From assembly GCA_002070055.1 (NCBI GenBank), contig MWCM01000007.1, forward strand, positions 1-58,605: 58,605 bases of DNA, given 5' to 3'. The translations under genes were made by a program, and so were the position numbers. This stretch comes from a bacterium ADurb.Bin212 (GTDB taxonomy: Bacteria; Patescibacteriota; UBA1384; XYA2-FULL-43-10). The notes below the pieces were generated by a model, which saw only the letters and a program-made list of their open reading frames with translations, searched no databases and was not told where the DNA came from. This document shows positions 6,919 to 16,534 of the stretch, one piece after another (within the stretch, counting starts at the first letter, position 1; every line of letters begins with the position of its first letter).

Positions 6919-8439
6919 ATGACGACGGCACTATTTGCCATGGCAGGTTTGCTGGTGGGTGTTTTTTTGGGAGTGTTGCTTTGGAATGCCACTTATGGTA
7001 GAAAGATCAAGAATTCGAAAGAGAAAGCAGAAAAGATTATTGAGATAGCTAAAACAAAAGAAAAAGAGATCTTATTACAAGCTAAAGATGAGGCAATCAG
7101 AATCAAAGAAGATATCGAACAAGAGACAAAAAAGAAGCAGAAATATGTTGAAGACGTAGAGAGAGATTTGCGAAAAAGAGAGTACTCCCTAGATCAGAGA
7201 ATCGAAAACATCGAGAAGAATAAAGCAGAATTAGAGAAAAAACAGAAGGATATTAACGCGGTCAAGGAAACATTGCAGACTTTGCGCAAAAAACAGGAGC
7301 AATCCTTGGAGAAAATCGCAAAAATGACCAAAGAGGAAGCCAAGGATGTGCTTCTAAAGATTGTGGAGAAAGAAGGCAAAGATGATCTTGTTAAAAAGAT
7401 TAAAGAAGTTGATGATTACGTTAAAGACAATGCAGATGAATATGCTAAAAAAATTATCGTAACGGCAATGCAAAGAATTGCGGCTGATACTGCATCAGAA
7501 TCTACAACTTCTACTGTGCCATTAACTTCCGATGAATTAAAAGGCAGGATTATCGGTCGTGAGGGTAGAAATATTCAAGCTTTTGAAAAGGTTACCGGGG
7601 TAGATTTAATAATTGATGATACACCGGAAGCCGTGGTTTTATCTTCCTTTGATCCGATACGTCGTCAGGTTGCTAAAGTTGCCTTAACAGCTTTGATTGC
7701 CGATGGTAGAATCCACCCAACGAGGATCGAAGAGGCATACGAAAAAGCTAAGAAAGACGTAGCTGCCGAGATTAAAAAAGCCGGCGAAGAGGCCGTGGTG
7801 GAGTTGGGGGTAACTGGTGTGCCACAAGAGATTGTCAGAATTTTGGGTAGATTAAAATTCCGTACATCATACGGCCAAAATCAGCTCCAGCATGCCATGG
7901 AGGTTTCTAGGATATCTGCCGCCTTAGCAGATGAAATAGGGGCAGATGTAGTTTTGGCTAAAAAAGCAGGTTTATTGCATGATTTGGGTAAAGCAGTGGA
8001 TCACGAGGTTCCAGGGTCTCATGCCGTAATTTCTGCCGACATTGCCAGAAAATTTAAATTACCGGAAAACCTGATAAATGCCATTGAAGCTCATCACCAA
8101 GACGTTGAAGCCGATTCTTTAGAGGCCTTAATAATCCAAATCGCCGACGCCATCTCATCCGCGAGGCCAGGTGCCAGAAGAGAGTCAACTGAAAATTACG
8201 TGAAAAGGCTGGAAGATCTAGAGAGAGTTGCCAATTCATTTAGTGGCGTTGAAAAATCTTTTGCTATTCAGGCGGGAAGGGAGATCCGCGTTTTAGTTAT
8301 GCCTGCTGAAATAGATGATTTAGGAGCGGCAAAGCTATCAAAGGAAGTTGCCAAAAAGATTGAGGAGGAATTACAGTATCCTGGCCAGATAAAGGTTAAT
8401 GTAATTAGGGAAGTCAGGGCCGTTGAATATGCTAAGTAA
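6919..8439 (+). CDS. rny: Ribonuclease Y
   Basis: 506 aa, the usual length. N-terminal transmembrane anchor (about residues 3-23), long charged coiled coil (about 30-190), KH RNA-binding domain (GRIIGREGRNIQAFEKVTG, about 210-270) and HD domain with catalytic LLHDLGKA near residue 352 and HHQD further on. RNase Y is a membrane-bound endonuclease that starts mRNA decay. It is directly followed by ymdB, a conserved pairing in many bacteria. AAAGGAT precedes the ATG. Confidence 0.97.
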   Translation: MTTALFAMAGLLVGVFLGVLLWNATYGRKIKNSKEKAEKIIEIAKTKEKEILLQAKDEAIRIKEDIEQETKKKQKYVEDVERDLRKREYSLDQRIENIEKNKAELEKKQKDINAVKETLQTLRKKQEQSLEKIAKMTKEEAKDVLLKIVEKEGKDDLVKKIKEVDDYVKDNADEYAKKIIVTAMQRIAADTASESTTSTVPLTSDELKGRIIGREGRNIQAFEKVTGVDLIIDDTPEAVVLSSFDPIRRQVAKVALTALIADGRIHPTRIEEAYEKAKKDVAAEIKKAGEEAVVELGVTGVPQEIVRILGRLKFRTSYGQNQLQHAMEVSRISAALADEIGADVVLAKKAGLLHDLGKAVDHEVPGSHAVISADIARKFKLPENLINAIEAHHQDVEADSLEALIIQIADAISSARPGARRESTENYVKRLEDLERVANSFSGVEKSFAIQAGREIRVLVMPAEIDDLGAAKLSKEVAKKIEEELQYPGQIKVNVIREVRAVEYAK

Positions 8440-8478
8440 GACAAAAGTTCGTATGGTTCATAAAGTTGAAAGTGAAAA

Positions 8479-9261
8479 TTGGATAATGGTGTAATTAAAA
8501 TTTTATTCATTGGTGACATTGTGGGTAGACCGGGCAGGAACGCGGTTAAAAAGTATTTACCGGAACTAAAACAAGCCCATTGCCTCGATTATGTTTTTGC
8601 CAATATTGAAAATCTTGCTTCCGGTAAAGGTGTTACCTATGCAAAATATCTCGAAATGCTTGATTGTGGCATCGACTATTTTACCTCAGGCAACCACATT
8701 TGGAACAATAAGGATATTATTCCTTACATGGAAAGGGGTAAGGTAAAGATACTTCGTCCTTATAACTACCAAGTCGGATCAGTTGGTGTGGGCTATGTGG
8801 AGCTTGATGATTTGATGTTGCTTAATCTCCAGGGTAGAGTTTTTATGCCGGACGAGGTTTCCGACCCTTTTACATCCGCACTAAACGTTATTAATAACAG
8901 CAGTAAGCCTGTGGTTATCGATTTTCATGCTGAGGCAACCAGTGAAAAAATTGCTTTAGGATATTATTTAGATGGTAAGGTGTCGGCTCTTTTGGGTACC
9001 CATACGCATGTGCAAACTGCCGACGAAAAGATTCTGACCAAGGGCTTAGCTTACATTAGCGATATCGGCATGGTCGGACCTTACGATTCCGTACTTGGTG
9101 TTAAAAAAGAGATAATAATAGAAAAGTTCTTGACACAGCAACCAAAGTCCCATAAAGTAGCAAGTGGAGACACAATTTTTAATGCGATATTAATAACAAT
9201 AAATAAATCGACAAAAACAGCAACAGAAATAAAAAGGATTAATCAACTAATCAAAAACTAA
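8479..9261 (+). CDS. ymdB: YmdB-family metallophosphoesterase
   Basis: 260 aa. Metal-binding motifs of the TIGR00282/YmdB family are in order: FIGDIVGRPGR, NIENLASGKG, SGNHIWNN, DFHAEATSEK and GTHTHVQTAD. Characterised members hydrolyse 2',3'-cyclic nucleotides and influence RNase Y targets, which fits its position 39 bp after rny. The only start that keeps the N-terminal strand is TTG at 8479, so translation is probably weak or coupled to rny. Confidence 0.92.
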   Translation: MDNGVIKILFIGDIVGRPGRNAVKKYLPELKQAHCLDYVFANIENLASGKGVTYAKYLEMLDCGIDYFTSGNHIWNNKDIIPYMERGKVKILRPYNYQVGSVGVGYVELDDLMLLNLQGRVFMPDEVSDPFTSALNVINNSSKPVVIDFHAEATSEKIALGYYLDGKVSALLGTHTHVQTADEKILTKGLAYISDIGMVGPYDSVLGVKKEIIIEKFLTQQPKSHKVASGDTIFNAILITINKSTKTATEIKRINQLIKN

Positions 9262-9270
9262 GGAGTAAAT

Positions 9271-9543
9271 ATGAACAAAAGCGAGTTGATCTCTGAGGTT
9301 GCCAGAAAGACCGGCCTTTCGCAGCGCGAATCTGAGGTTGGTATCCAGAATATGTTAGATTTGATCTCCGCAGAACTGAAAAAGAGCGGTAAGGTTACGC
9401 TTACCGGTTTTGGCACCTTTGATGTCGGCAAAAGAAAAGCCAGAAGCGGAGTAAACCCAAGAACCGGCAAGGCAATCAAAATCCCTGCCTCAAAAATGCC
9501 CAGATTTAAACCAAGTAGATCGCTTAGAAGTGCTATAAAATAA
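9271..9543 (+). CDS. hup: HU/IHF-family DNA-binding protein
   Basis: 90 aa, the standard HU length. It has an N-terminal helical dimerisation half, the TLTGFGTFDVGKRKARSG segment and the arm motif GVNPRTGKAIKIP that inserts into the DNA minor groove. It bends and compacts DNA and could also assist site-specific recombination. Good AAGGAG ribosome binding site; a hairpin terminator follows. Confidence 0.97.
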   Translation: MNKSELISEVARKTGLSQRESEVGIQNMLDLISAELKKSGKVTLTGFGTFDVGKRKARSGVNPRTGKAIKIPASKMPRFKPSRSLRSAIK

Positions 9544-9564
9544 ATACAGCGAATATTTCAAAAG

Positions 9565-9596
9565 GAACGGCTCACCCCCTGAGCCGTTCTTTGTTT
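9565..9596 (+). terminator. Rho-independent terminator after HU gene
   Basis: Perfect 10-bp stem GAACGGCTCA (9565-9574) with TGAGCCGTTC (9580-9589), loop CCCCC, then TTTGTTTTT. Confidence 0.9.
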
Positions 9597-9684
9597 TTAA
9601 AGTTGATAATAATCTATTTTTAGGGTATTTTTATAATGTTCGATTAGTGATTTCTGCAGCATCAAAGATTCTATTTTTGATATA

Positions 9685-9760
9685 GCCCGCGTAGCTCAGT
9701 GGATAGAGCGCCGCCGTCCTAAGGCGGGCGTCGTAGGTTCGATTCCTACCGCGGGTACCA
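9685..9760 (+). tRNA. tRNA-Arg (anticodon CCT)
   Basis: 76-nt cloverleaf: acceptor GCCCGCG/CGCGGGT, anticodon stem CCGCC/GGCGG with loop GTCCTAA (CCT), T loop TTCGATT, encoded CCA. The 28 bp after CCA resemble the trailer of tRNA-Arg(TCT) (GCCAA...TTGGCGGAAG hairpin). Confidence 0.97.
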
Positions 9761-9855
9761 GTTCGTCCTGCCAACTCTTTGGCGGAAGAAAAATGATCAG
9801 GAAGATAGCATGTTTGTATTATTTTTTCTTGCTTTTTGGGTCCCCTCATAATAAG

Positions 9856-9932
9856 CGGGGTGTAGCGCAGCCTGGTAGCGCGCATCGTTCGGGACGATGA
9901 GGTCCGCGGTTCGAATCCGCGCACCCCGACCA
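9856..9932 (+). tRNA. tRNA-Pro (anticodon CGG)
   Basis: 77-nt cloverleaf: acceptor CGGGGTG/CACCCCG, anticodon stem CATCG/CGATG with loop TTCGGGA (CGG), T loop TTCGAAT, encoded CCA. It lies 29 bp before the first DUF881 gene and carries no trailing repeat. Confidence 0.97.
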
Positions 9933-9961
9933 GCTAAAATAATATATCAGCGGAGTATCCA

Positions 9962-10738
9962 TTGAGTGCCTGGAAAATGGTGATTCGGATTCGTGAAACC
10001 AGATGGTCACAAACTAAAAAAATGCAAAAATTATCATTAAAATTCGTTTCCATTCGTTTTGTCTATATAATAATTGGCATTGCTATGGGTTTGCTAATAA
10101 TCGCCCAATTCCGCACTGTGCCGGATCGTATTACCAATCCGGAAACCCCTAAGCTAAGCTTACGGGAAACCAGAAATATCCTTTACGACGAGCAAATCAA
10201 ACTTAATGACGAAATTAAACGACTCTCGCAGGAGAATCAGCAATTAAATGATGAAATAAAATCCAAAAACTTTATAAATGTGGAGATGTCTGAGCTTGAG
10301 TGGCAGAGAAAATTGGCCGGACTTTCCGATGTTTCAGGGCGTGGCGTGGAAATTACTTTAAACGATAGCGACTCTGGGCCGGTTAGTGAAGATACAATTG
10401 TCCATGCCTCGGATTTACGAGATGTGGTTAACTATTTGTGGGCAGGCGGTGCCGAAGCAATCTCAATAAACGACCAAAGGATCGTTGCTACAACAGCAAT
10501 CGATTGCGTGGTTAATACAATATTAATCAATAACGTTAAATTGAGTAATCCCTTTAAAATAACCGCCATCGGTAACAGCGAAAAGATGATGGCATTGTTA
10601 AGCAGTTCCCTAAGTTTGTCCGATCTTAAAAAACGGGTTAAGGCCAATGGAGTATTGTTTACTGTGAAAAGTCGCGACTCACTTAAAATTAAATCATATG
10701 TCGGTTCATTTACAGTCATATCGGGACAGAAGCAATGA
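9962..10738 (+). CDS. DUF881 (YlxX/YlxW-like) membrane protein, copy 1
   Basis: 258 aa. Layout: short cytoplasmic N-terminus, one transmembrane helix (about 34-52), coiled coil (about 70-105) and an extracytoplasmic DUF881 domain with the [11 protein letters not shown] and [23 protein letters not shown] blocks. The family is found with divisome and cell-wall genes in Gram-positives, but its function is not established. TTG 9962 has GGAG at the right spacing and was chosen; ATG 9977 or 10022 would also keep the helix. The stop overlaps the next DUF881 start (ATGA). Confidence 0.88.
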   Translation: MSAWKMVIRIRETRWSQTKKMQKLSLKFVSIRFVYIIIGIAMGLLIIAQFRTVPDRITNPETPKLSLRETRNILYDEQIKLNDEIKRLSQENQQLNDEIKSKNFINVEMSELEWQRKLAGLSDVSGRGVEITLNDSDSGPVSEDTIVHASDLRDVVNYLWAGGAEAISINDQRIVATTAIDCVVNTILINNVKLSNPFKITAIGNSEKMMALLSSSLSLSDLKKRVKANGVLFTVKSRDSLKIKSYVGSFTVISGQKQ

Positions 10739-11373
10739 ATTATTTCATCCGAAAAAAAGACTGGTTAATTTTGGGCTTCGCGGCCCTCATATTAGGATTA
10801 GCAATGGCCATGCACTACTCATCTTTGGTGAGGCCTAATGGCACTCCTTCCGACGATCAAACTCTGGCCGTTGAAATTGAAAAAATGGTTAAAGTAAACA
10901 CTGATTTGAAAAATCAGGTCTCTTTAATGTCAAAAAACAATCAAAACTATAAAGACTCCCTAAATGATCAAAACTTATTAGATGCGCAAATTCAAAGCGA
11001 GCTTAGGGATCTAAAAATAATTAATGCCGTGTCGGCAATTAACGGTTCCGGAGTAGAAATCGTTTTAAAGGGCCGTGTTTTAGAGGCTCAACTTATCGAT
11101 TTAATTAATGCCATAAAAAATATCGGTTGTGACGCTATATCAATAAATGGTCAACGGCTATCATTATTTTCGCCGATTGACTTGAATCGATACTCAGAAC
11201 CTTACAACATTGAGGTTGTTGGTAATAACAGCTTATTAACCAGCGCCCTAAGCAGGAAGGGCGGCATTGTAGAGCAATTACAAATCCGCTCAATAGATGT
11301 TAATATATTATCAAGAGAGAATATGGAACTATCGGCCTCGGTTCTGCCACAACTAAATTATTTAGATAACTAA
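10735..11373 (+). CDS. DUF881 (YlxX/YlxW-like) membrane protein, copy 2
   Basis: 212 aa, a shorter paralogue of the preceding gene. Transmembrane helix at about residues 10-27, coiled coil about 48-90, then the DUF881 fold with GSGVEIVLKGR and LINAIKNIGCDAISINGQRL. The ATGA overlap makes equimolar, coupled expression likely, so the two may form a heteromer in the membrane. The function inferred from the family is limited to an envelope-associated role. Confidence 0.88.
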   Translation: MNYFIRKKDWLILGFAALILGLAMAMHYSSLVRPNGTPSDDQTLAVEIEKMVKVNTDLKNQVSLMSKNNQNYKDSLNDQNLLDAQIQSELRDLKIINAVSAINGSGVEIVLKGRVLEAQLIDLINAIKNIGCDAISINGQRLSLFSPIDLNRYSEPYNIEVVGNNSLLTSALSRKGGIVEQLQIRSIDVNILSRENMELSASVLPQLNYLDN

Positions 11374-11382
11374 GGGAGGAAT

Positions 11383-12393
11383 ATGAGCGATAAAAAAGTT
11401 CGAGTCGAGATCTCCTCATTCACAATAATAAAGTTTGTTCTGGTTTTGCTTGGCTTTTACCTGATGTTTATGATTAGAGACATTATAGTTCTTTTTTTGA
11501 TCGTTATGATTTTAGTTGCAACTTTTTCTCCAACTGTTGACAGGTGGGCAAAAAAAATTACCAGACCGGGTGCGCTTTTTGCTATGATATTAATTGTTGT
11601 GGCCGCCTCTACTTTGGTTATTATGATGATCGTACCTCCTTTTGTAGAACAAACAGTGCAACTGTTTCAAAACGCTCCGGATTATTTATCTAGAATTGAG
11701 TGGGTTAAGCAATACATCCCTCAAATAAAACAGAACTTTTCTTCAATCGGCAATCAGTTTAGTGACCTGCCAAAGCAGATTATCTCCTTTACTTCCAGTG
11801 TTTTTGGCGGGTTGGTCACCTTGCTTATGGTTGTGGTTTTGTTTGTTTATTTTCTAATGGATAAACAGGGACTAAAGAGATTTCTGCTCTCCTTTGTGCC
11901 TCATAATAAACAAGACATTGCATTGGATATTTGCCGTAAGGTAGCTGTTAAGGCCGGAAGCTGGTTGCGCGGACAGATGCTTTTGGGTGTTATTATTGCA
12001 GTCGTCAACCTAATAGCACTTACAATCATCGGCGTGCCCTACGCTTTAACTTTGGCGGTGCTCTCTGGTATTTTAGAAATCGTGCCCACAATCGGCCCAA
12101 TTGTCTCCGGCATATTAGCGGGGTTAGTGGCCCTGGGCGTTTCGCCGCTAAAGGCAATTATAGTTGTTGCCTGGTTTATATTAATCCAGCAGTTAGAAAA
12201 TATAATAATTGTGCCCAAGATTATGCAAAAGGCTGTGGGCTTGTCTCCTGTGATAATTATCTTTGCAATTTTAATCGGTGCTAAGCTTTACGGCGTGCTG
12301 GGAGTGGTGTTGGCTGTTCCTATGGCTGCCTCTATAATGGTCCTAATTGAAGATTGGGGCAGTGTAAAGATGCTAATAAATCATGAAGAGTAA
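11383..12393 (+). CDS. AI-2E/PerM-family membrane protein (UPF0118)
   Basis: 336 aa with about eight hydrophobic segments in the family pattern: two at the start (18-45), one at 60-85, a soluble stretch, then helices from about 145 on, with the conserved region LSGILEIVPTIGPIVSGILAG followed by LIQQLENIIIVPKIM. Members are proposed exporters or antiporters of small molecules; the quorum-signal annotation is not a safe guide to substrate. GGGAGG precedes the ATG. Its 3' end overlaps smpB by 11 bp. Confidence 0.92.
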   Translation: MSDKKVRVEISSFTIIKFVLVLLGFYLMFMIRDIIVLFLIVMILVATFSPTVDRWAKKITRPGALFAMILIVVAASTLVIMMIVPPFVEQTVQLFQNAPDYLSRIEWVKQYIPQIKQNFSSIGNQFSDLPKQIISFTSSVFGGLVTLLMVVVLFVYFLMDKQGLKRFLLSFVPHNKQDIALDICRKVAVKAGSWLRGQMLLGVIIAVVNLIALTIIGVPYALTLAVLSGILEIVPTIGPIVSGILAGLVALGVSPLKAIIVVAWFILIQQLENIIIVPKIMQKAVGLSPVIIIFAILIGAKLYGVLGVVLAVPMAASIMVLIEDWGSVKMLINHEE

Positions 12394-12817
12394 TGCCCCA
12401 AAAGAATTTTATAACCGTAAGGCAAGATTTGATTACAATATTGAGTCAGACCTAGAAGCCGGCGTTGTTTTAACGGGTGAGGAGATAAAAGCAGTGCGGG
12501 CCGGAAAAATTAATTTAACCGGTTCATATGTACGCTTTTTGTCATCTGAGCCTTTTTGGGTTGGGGGCAATATTTCTGTTGCCAGTGATGAGAAAGATCG
12601 CAGCAGAAAATTACTCTTAACCAAGATTGAAACAAAGAGGCTTCTTTCTGAGGTTGAACAAAAAAAAGTATCGATTGTGCCACTAAAAGCATATTTTAAA
12701 AAGGGTAGGCTAAAGATTTTAATTGGGGTTGGTAAAGGTAAAAAGAAGTTTGATAAAAGAGAAGATTTAAAAAATCGTGATTTAGAAAGAGAATTAAAAC
12801 GCAAAACCAAGATTTAG
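12383..12817 (+). CDS. smpB: SsrA-binding protein SmpB
   Basis: 144 aa. The OB-fold is recognisable from FYNRKARFDYNIESDLEAGV, LTGEEIKAVRAGKINL and GSYVRF, ending in the basic tail (KKFDKREDLKNRDLERELKR) that enters the decoding site. SmpB brings tmRNA to stalled ribosomes. The start codon is nested in the end of the PerM gene. I did not find the tmRNA gene in this window. Confidence 0.97.
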   Translation: MKSNAPKEFYNRKARFDYNIESDLEAGVVLTGEEIKAVRAGKINLTGSYVRFLSSEPFWVGGNISVASDEKDRSRKLLLTKIETKRLLSEVEQKKVSIVPLKAYFKKGRLKILIGVGKGKKKFDKREDLKNRDLERELKRKTKI

Positions 12818-12850
12818 ATTCAAATAATGCCCGTATGTTTAACCTGGATA

Positions 12851-12879
12851 TTGACAGAAATAAATGAATTTTATAGAAT
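12851..12879 (+). promoter_or_regulatory. rpoBC promoter 1 (distal)
   Basis: TTGACA (12851-12856) and TAGAAT (12874-12879), exact 17-bp spacer, in the 290-bp gap between smpB and rpoB. Confidence 0.75.
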
Positions 12880-12913
12880 TATATTGTGATTTTAATATGC
12901 ATAAATGCTTGTG

Positions 12914-12942
12914 TTGACAGGTAAGTGTTGTTGTGCTACACT
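12914..12942 (+). promoter_or_regulatory. rpoBC promoter 2 (proximal)
   Basis: TTGACA (12914-12919), 17-bp spacer, TGC-TACACT extended -10 (12937-12942). The 160-nt leader contains a hairpin ATTCATC/GATGAAT (12962-12968 with 12978-12984). It also has a short CCCG/CGGG stem followed by five T residues (13025-13045), overlapped by an alternative ATAAC/GTTAT pairing. That could be an attenuator, but the stem is weak. Confidence 0.8.
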
Positions 12943-13107
12943 ATTTTTGTTGTATATAATAATTCATCACTGCGCAGGATGAATATAGATAAAAAAATAT
13001 AGCTCTTGAATACAATTTTAACAACCCGATAACAGCGGGATTTTTGCGTTATTGGTTTAAAAGTTTGTAAAAAGAGCACTTAGCCAGCAATAATATAAGG
13101 AGCGTTA

Positions 13108-16100
13108 ATGGGTAAAGACAATCTTCATCCAAATCGTATTCACTCACGAAAAGAAAGCGGTTTGGAAATATTACCAAATTTAATAGAAATTCAGACCAGT
13201 TCTTATGAATGGTTTTTTAAAGAAGGTCTCCGCGAATTGCTGGACGAAATATCGCCGATCGAAGACTTTACTGCTGAAAACTACTCTTTAACCTTGGGTG
13301 AATATTATTTGGACAAACCTAAAGTAGACGAGGCTACTGCCAGAGATAAAAACCTCACTTTTAAAGCTCCTTTGCGTGTTAGAGCTTCTTTGCTTAATAA
13401 AAGAACCGAAGAAATAAAAGAGGGAGAGATATTCCTGGGAGATTTCCCTTTGATGACTAATCGCGGTAGTTTTATTATCAACGGCGTAGAGAGAGTAGTA
13501 GTATCTCAGATTGTGCGCTCCTACGGTGTTCTTTTTACCGCAGAAGAAGTTAATGGTCGCAAACTGTTTGGTGCCAAAGTTATTCCCTCTAGAGGCGCAT
13601 GGTTGGAAGTTGAAACTAACTCAAAAAATGTTCTCTCTGTAAAAATTGATAGAAAACGCAGAATACCCGTTACTACCTTGCTTAGAGCTTTTGGTGTAGA
13701 CACCGACGAAAAAATTAAAGACTTATTCTCCGATGTAGATGTAAACGAAGAACAGCCTTTCATTGAATCAACTCTTGCCAAAGATCCTGCCAAGAACTAC
13801 GAAGAGGGTTTAGTTGAAACATATAAAAGAATCCGCCCCGGCGACTTAGCCACTGCTGAGTCAGCAAAAGTCTTTTTGGAAACAATGTTCTTTAATTCCA
13901 AGAGATATGATATGGGCAGGGTCGGCAGATACAAATTGAATCGTAGATTAAACCTGGATATCGAAAATACTATCGAAAACAGAGTATTCCGCTTAGATGA
14001 TTTTGTGGCAATTTTAAAGGAGATTATTAATCTTAATAATACCCCCGGAGCAGAACCAGACGACACCGATAATCTTAAAAATCGTCGTATTCGTGCCGTT
14101 GGTGAGTTGGTTCAGAGTCGTGTCAGAGTCGGTTTGTTGCGAGTAGAAAGAATAGTTAAAGACAGAATGAGTGTGATGGAGGCTACTGATATTGCTCCAG
14201 CCGCACTGGTAAACTCTAGGCCTATCGGGGCCTCTTTGCAGGAGTTTTTCGCTTCATCCCAGCTATCTCAATTTATGAATCAAACCAATCCTTTGAGTGA
14301 ACTTGAACACAAGAGAACTCTCTCCGCAACAGGCCCCGGCGGTCTTTCTAGAGAACGTGCCGGATTTGAAGTTCGTGATGTTCATGTCTCCCACTATGGC
14401 AGAATCTGCCCGATTGAGTCACCTGAAGGCCCAAATATTGGTTTGGTGAGTTATATGGCTAGTTATGCCAAGGTAAACGAATACGGCTTTTTGGAAACTC
14501 CTTTTAGAAAAGTGGTAATGAAAGACGGCAAGCCGTTTGTTAGCGACGAGACTGTATATATGGATGCTGCTCAAGAGGCAAAGTCAATTATTGCTCCTGC
14601 CTCTGTTGAACTAGATGACAAGAGTTTTATTAAAGACAAGAGAGTCGTGGTCAGAAAAAATCTTGAGCCGGATATCGCAGATGCAAAAGATGTGGAGTAC
14701 ATGGATGTTTCACCTAAACAGATTGTATCAATTTCAACTTCACTTATTCCGTTTGTCGAACACGACGATGCTGCTAGAGCTATGATGGGATCAAACATGC
14801 AGAGGCAGGCCGTTCCGCTAATTGCTCCGGATTCTCCATTTGTTGGCACTGGAATTGAAAAAGCCGCCGCCAGGGATTCTGGTCAAATCTTAAGCGCTGC
14901 CGAAGCCGGTGAAGTAACGCATGTTTCTTCAAAGCTCATAAGAGTTAAAAATAATAAAGGTGAAGAAAGAGATTATCCACTAGACAAGTTCACAAGATCA
15001 AATCAAGGCACCTGCATCAATCAAAAACCGATTGTCAAAGTCGGTCAGAAGGTTGAAGCTGGAGAAGTAATTGCAGACTCTTCTGCTACAAAAGACGGAG
15101 AATTGGCGCTAGGCCAGAATCTGGTTGTAGCCTTTATGTCTTGGGGCGGTGGGAACTACGAGGATGCGATTATTTTGTCTAGTAAGCTGGTAAAAAACCA
15201 CACACTTTCCTCAATACATATAGAAAAATATTCAATGGAGGTTAGAGACACTAAACTAGGTCCAGAGTTACTAACGAGGGATATCCCAAATGTTTCCGAA
15301 GAAACTTTATCTAATCTTGATGAGAATGGCATAATTCGCTTGGGTGCTGAGGTTTCTGCCGGAGATATATTAGTTGGGAAAATCTCACCTAAAGGTGAAA
15401 CCGAATTAACGGCGGAAGAAAAACTGCTCAGAGCAATATTTGGCGAAAAAGCTAAAGATGTTAGAGATTCCTCATTAAGATTGCCTCACGGTGAAAGAGG
15501 AAAGGTTGTTGGAGTTAAGATATTTTCTAAAGAAAGCGGTGACGAATTGCCAACCGGTGTTTACCAAATGGTAGAGGTTTCTATTGCTCAGCTTAGAAAA
15601 ATCTCTGTTGGAGATAAATTAGCCGGTCGTCATGGTAATAAAGGTGTTATCTCAATGATATTACCTGAAGAAGATATGCCATATCTTCCCGATGGTCGTC
15701 CTGTCGATGTCATTTTAAACCCGTTGGGCGTTATCTCTCGTATGAATATCGGTCAAATCTTGGAAACTCATTTAGGTTGGGCTGCTTTAGAGGGTGGTTA
15801 TAAAATCGCTTCTCCGGCCTTTGAAGGCGTCACAAACCAAGAGATAAAACAACGTTTGGCGGAGCAAAATTTACCAACAAACGGTAAAATCAAGCTTTAT
15901 GATGGTCGAAGCGGTTTGCAATTTGACCGAGACATTACGGTTGGTGTCATGTATGTATTAAAACTTCACCATTTGGTTGACGACAAGATGCACGCCAGAA
16001 GTGTAGGTCCATACTCCATGATTACTCAACAGCCTCTTGGTGGAAAAGCTCAATTTGGTGGTCAGCGTTTCGGTGAAATGGAAGTTTGGGCGCTGGAAGC

Positions 16101-16476
16101 TTATGGCGCGGCTCATATTCTTCAGGAGATGCTTACAATAAAATCTGATGATGTTATTGGAAGAAGCAAAGCATACGAAGCGATTATCAAAGGTGAGGAG
16201 ATCCAGAAGCCGATGCTGCCAGAAGCCTTTAATGTTATGGTTAAAGAACTTCAATCCCTGTGTTTACAGGTAGATCTAATCTCAGATCAAAATCATATTT
16301 TAGATATAGAGGAGTCTCCTCGACCAAGCCATACTCCAAAAGATGCTAGCGAAGAGGAAGAAGAAGAGATTGAAGAAGATGAATCTGAGGATATGGATGA
16401 AATATTGACAGAGCTTGCTGCCGAACAGACGTCAGAAGATGAAGATATTATTTCAGAAGAGATGGCCGAAGAATAA
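13108..16476 (+). CDS. rpoB: RNA polymerase subunit beta
   Basis: 1122 aa; shorter than E. coli (1342) because lineage-specific inserts are missing. Landmarks: rifampicin-pocket block SSQLSQFMNQTNPLSE (about 384-399), GPGGLSRERAGFEVRDVH, ESPEGPNIGL, and C-terminal GGKAQFGGQRFGEMEVWALEAYGA. The C-terminus is a long Asp/Glu tail (from about residue 1085). In the rifampicin cluster, the positions equivalent to E. coli D516, R529 and L533 are N391, T404 and T408, while H526 and S531 are kept. AAGGAG precedes ATG. It is co-transcribed with rpoC after a 58-bp gap. Confidence 0.99.
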   Translation: MGKDNLHPNRIHSRKESGLEILPNLIEIQTSSYEWFFKEGLRELLDEISPIEDFTAENYSLTLGEYYLDKPKVDEATARDKNLTFKAPLRVRASLLNKRTEEIKEGEIFLGDFPLMTNRGSFIINGVERVVVSQIVRSYGVLFTAEEVNGRKLFGAKVIPSRGAWLEVETNSKNVLSVKIDRKRRIPVTTLLRAFGVDTDEKIKDLFSDVDVNEEQPFIESTLAKDPAKNYEEGLVETYKRIRPGDLATAESAKVFLETMFFNSKRYDMGRVGRYKLNRRLNLDIENTIENRVFRLDDFVAILKEIINLNNTPGAEPDDTDNLKNRRIRAVGELVQSRVRVGLLRVERIVKDRMSVMEATDIAPAALVNSRPIGASLQEFFASSQLSQFMNQTNPLSELEHKRTLSATGPGGLSRERAGFEVRDVHVSHYGRICPIESPEGPNIGLVSYMASYAKVNEYGFLETPFRKVVMKDGKPFVSDETVYMDAAQEAKSIIAPASVELDDKSFIKDKRVVVRKNLEPDIADAKDVEYMDVSPKQIVSISTSLIPFVEHDDAARAMMGSNMQRQAVPLIAPDSPFVGTGIEKAAARDSGQILSAAEAGEVTHVSSKLIRVKNNKGEERDYPLDKFTRSNQGTCINQKPIVKVGQKVEAGEVIADSSATKDGELALGQNLVVAFMSWGGGNYEDAIILSSKLVKNHTLSSIHIEKYSMEVRDTKLGPELLTRDIPNVSEETLSNLDENGIIRLGAEVSAGDILVGKISPKGETELTAEEKLLRAIFGEKAKDVRDSSLRLPHGERGKVVGVKIFSKESGDELPTGVYQMVEVSIAQLRKISVGDKLAGRHGNKGVISMILPEEDMPYLPDGRPVDVILNPLGVISRMNIGQILETHLGWAALEGGYKIASPAFEGVTNQEIKQRLAEQNLPTNGKIKLYDGRSGLQFDRDITVGVMYVLKLHHLVDDKMHARSVGPYSMITQQPLGGKAQFGGQRFGEMEVWALEAYGAAHILQEMLTIKSDDVIGRSKAYEAIIKGEEIQKPMLPEAFNVMVKELQSLCLQVDLISDQNHILDIEESPRPSHTPKDASEEEEEEIEEDESEDMDEILTELAAEQTSEDEDIISEEMAEE

Positions 16477-16534
16477 TTTAACTAAATAACGCAATATATT
16501 CGGCAGGGGAGACATAATAATAGATGGAGCTAAT

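Noticed and set aside
9631-9924. 97-aa ORF on the minus strand ([11 protein letters not shown]...)
   Set aside because: It is the antisense of tRNA-Pro(CGG) and tRNA-Arg(CCT) and their spacer.
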